Positions 5,740 through 6,535 of a stretch of DNA of 6,535 bases are shown here, in pieces. The translations under genes were made by a program, and so were the position numbers. This DNA is from Verrucomicrobiales bacterium (GTDB taxonomy: Bacteria > Verrucomicrobiota > Verrucomicrobiia > Limisphaerales > F1-80-MAGS106), in NCBI GenBank assembly GCA_947487925.1, contig CANLCA010000172.1:1-6535 (forward strand). The letters are read 5' to 3'. The notes beneath the pieces are model-generated. The model saw only the letters and a program-made list of their open reading frames with translations, did no database searches and was not told the DNA's origin. The stretch's first letter is position 1, and each line of letters begins with the position of its first letter.

Positions 5740-5971
5740 CGCCACTCTAATCCTCGAGCCGTCCAACTTGAAATGAGTTTCTTTCGTCAGTCTCAGATAG
5801 CGGTGCACCCATCTGCCTTCCCCCCAGACCACGAGGTTTAAGGGGCAACCACCGAACGCGGTGTCTCCGAGCGTTGTGATGCCGCATTCCGGGCTTCAGC
5901 TCGCTTCGATCCCATTTCCTCCGAAGCGAAGCGAAGTTCTCGATTTTTTCTGGAAGCACTCTAGAGTGGCG
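5740..5971. promoter_or_regulatory. Inverted pair of 10-bp sites flanking the divergent promoter region
   Basis: CGCCACTCTA (5740-5749) lies about 18 bp upstream of the ATPase start. Its exact reverse complement TAGAGTGGCG (5962-5971) lies 5 bp upstream of the methyltransferase ATG. The second copy is also part of a perfect 12-bp palindrome, CACTCTAGAGTG (5957-5968). The placement at both divergent starts suggests a shared regulator, but no function is shown by the sequence alone and chance is not excluded. Confidence 0.3.
5894..5949 (+). terminator. Terminator- or attenuator-like hairpin in the methyltransferase leader
   Basis: TCGCTTCG (5901-5908) pairs with CGAAGCGA (5922-5929) around a 13-base loop. 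After a matching AGC/AGC internal loop, CTTC (5894-5897) pairs with GAAG (5933-5936). A run of six T follows at 5944-5949, seven bases after the stem. No plus-strand gene ends upstream, so if active it would attenuate the methyltransferase transcript. The gap between stem and T-run is longer than usual for an intrinsic terminator. Confidence 0.3.
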
Positions 5972-5976
5972 TCCTC

Positions 5977-6535
5977 ATGACAGAGAGCGCAAACGTGGCG
6001 GGCGATCGTCGGTTGAACGTGGGGTGCGGAACGGACATCCGACCCGGCTGGACGAACCTCGACATCGTGGATTATGGAGGCAACGAAATCACAGACCTCA
6101 ACCGCTATCCGTGGCCGTTCCCAGAGAGCCATTTCGATTTCATCCTCTGCTCGCACATCATGGAGCACTTGAACAACTTCAACGCGGCCGTGACGGAGCT
6201 GCATCGGATTGCAAAACCGGGAGCGATTTTGGATGTGCGAGTGCCTTTTTTCCTGAGCACCAAGTTTTACAGCGAACCGGATCATCGAATCCCCTTCGGG
6301 ATCCGGTCTTTTGACAACTATGAGCAGCTGGGCACTCGTCCCCTGCGTTTTTACGAGCGCTGGAAGCTTCGGCATCGAACGAATTATGGAAGCCCGGCCC
6401 GCTTTGTCTTTGTGGAGCGACGATTTAACTTCAGCAATTTCGCGGTCCTCCGCTGGCTCAACGTCTTCATCAACCTGGAGCCGGTGATTTTTGAGAGGTT
6501 TTTTGCGACCTTGCTGACCCCGGAGGAAGTCCTAT
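5977..6535 (+). CDS. Class I SAM-dependent methyltransferase (partial, 3' end missing)
   Basis: From the ATG at 5977 the frame stays open for 186 codons to the right edge. LNVGCGTDIRPGW (13-25) is motif I, the glycine-rich SAM-binding loop, and LDI (28-30) supplies the acidic residue of motif II. The segment FDFILCSHIMEHL (53-65) and LHRIAKPGAILDVRVPFF (75-92) are the post-I and motif III regions of the Methyltransf_11 type. The later aromatic- and Arg-rich part, ending LEPVIFERFFATLLTPEE, resembles methyltransferases often found in O-antigen, capsule or exopolysaccharide loci. Methylation of a sugar or glycan precursor in the cytoplasm is therefore a fair but unproven guess. The start has no Shine-Dalgarno and lies 8 bp after a perfect 12-bp palindrome. 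It is divergent from the ABC operon, and the sequence gives no direct link between them. Confidence 0.9.
   Translation, partial: MTESANVAGDRRLNVGCGTDIRPGWTNLDIVDYGGNEITDLNRYPWPFPESHFDFILCSHIMEHLNNFNAAVTELHRIAKPGAILDVRVPFFLSTKFYSEPDHRIPFGIRSFDNYEQLGTRPLRFYERWKLRHRTNYGSPARFVFVERRFNFSNFAVLRWLNVFINLEPVIFERFFATLLTPEEVL

Noticed and set aside
5747..5959. 70-codon minus-strand frame between the ATPase and methyltransferase genes
   Set aside because: Its product has no recognisable domain, and it overlaps the hairpin and promoter area. Nothing supports coding.

Overview
The window looks like chromosomal DNA from a moderately GC-rich, Gram-negative-type bacterium. The many prepilin-like proteins, the exporter-type ABC pair and the weak Shine-Dalgarno sequences would fit the Verrucomicrobiota or another PVC lineage. 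That is an inference from gene style only; no marker gene is present to prove it. No rRNA, tRNA, CRISPR array, transposase or phage gene was seen.

Left part (1-2167): two type IV pilin-like/pseudopilin genes lie on the minus strand and overlap in a TAATG junction. The downstream one runs off the left edge. They are separated by a 644-bp, locally AT-rich intergenic region from a third prepilin-like gene on the plus strand. The inner minus-strand protein and the plus-strand protein share the pattern K-[MI]-E-x-[IV]-R-x-x-x-W-D and look like diverged paralogues (PilV/GspI-like minor pilins). The plus-strand copy has an unusual cleavage region and an abnormally long leader. The intergenic region holds two good extended -10 elements facing the minus-strand pair.

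Middle (2168-3051): directly after the third pilin is a striking heptanucleotide tandem array, 14 units of CTGATTA/CTGGTTA plus a degenerate fifteenth. It is preceded by inverted copies of the same unit, giving a perfect 21-bp hairpin. The array ends about 10 bp before the GTG start of a NarL/LuxR-type (DevR/DosR-like) response regulator. No histidine kinase is in the window.

Right part (3052-6535): converging on the regulator gene is a two-gene minus-strand ABC exporter operon. It has an EcsA-like ATPase with non-canonical Q-loop and signature residues and a 574-residue, roughly 12-segment permease, joined by an ATGA overlap. Divergent from the ATPase is a SAM-dependent methyltransferase of the kind found in surface-polysaccharide loci, cut by the right edge. 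The divergent spacer carries a terminator-like hairpin and a 10-bp inverted pair of sites close to both starts.

The genes form separate modules: pilus or pseudopilus minor subunits, an orphan regulator, an exporter, and a glycan-type methyltransferase. Nothing in the sequence ties them into one pathway. The most unusual element is the heptamer array next to the regulator start.
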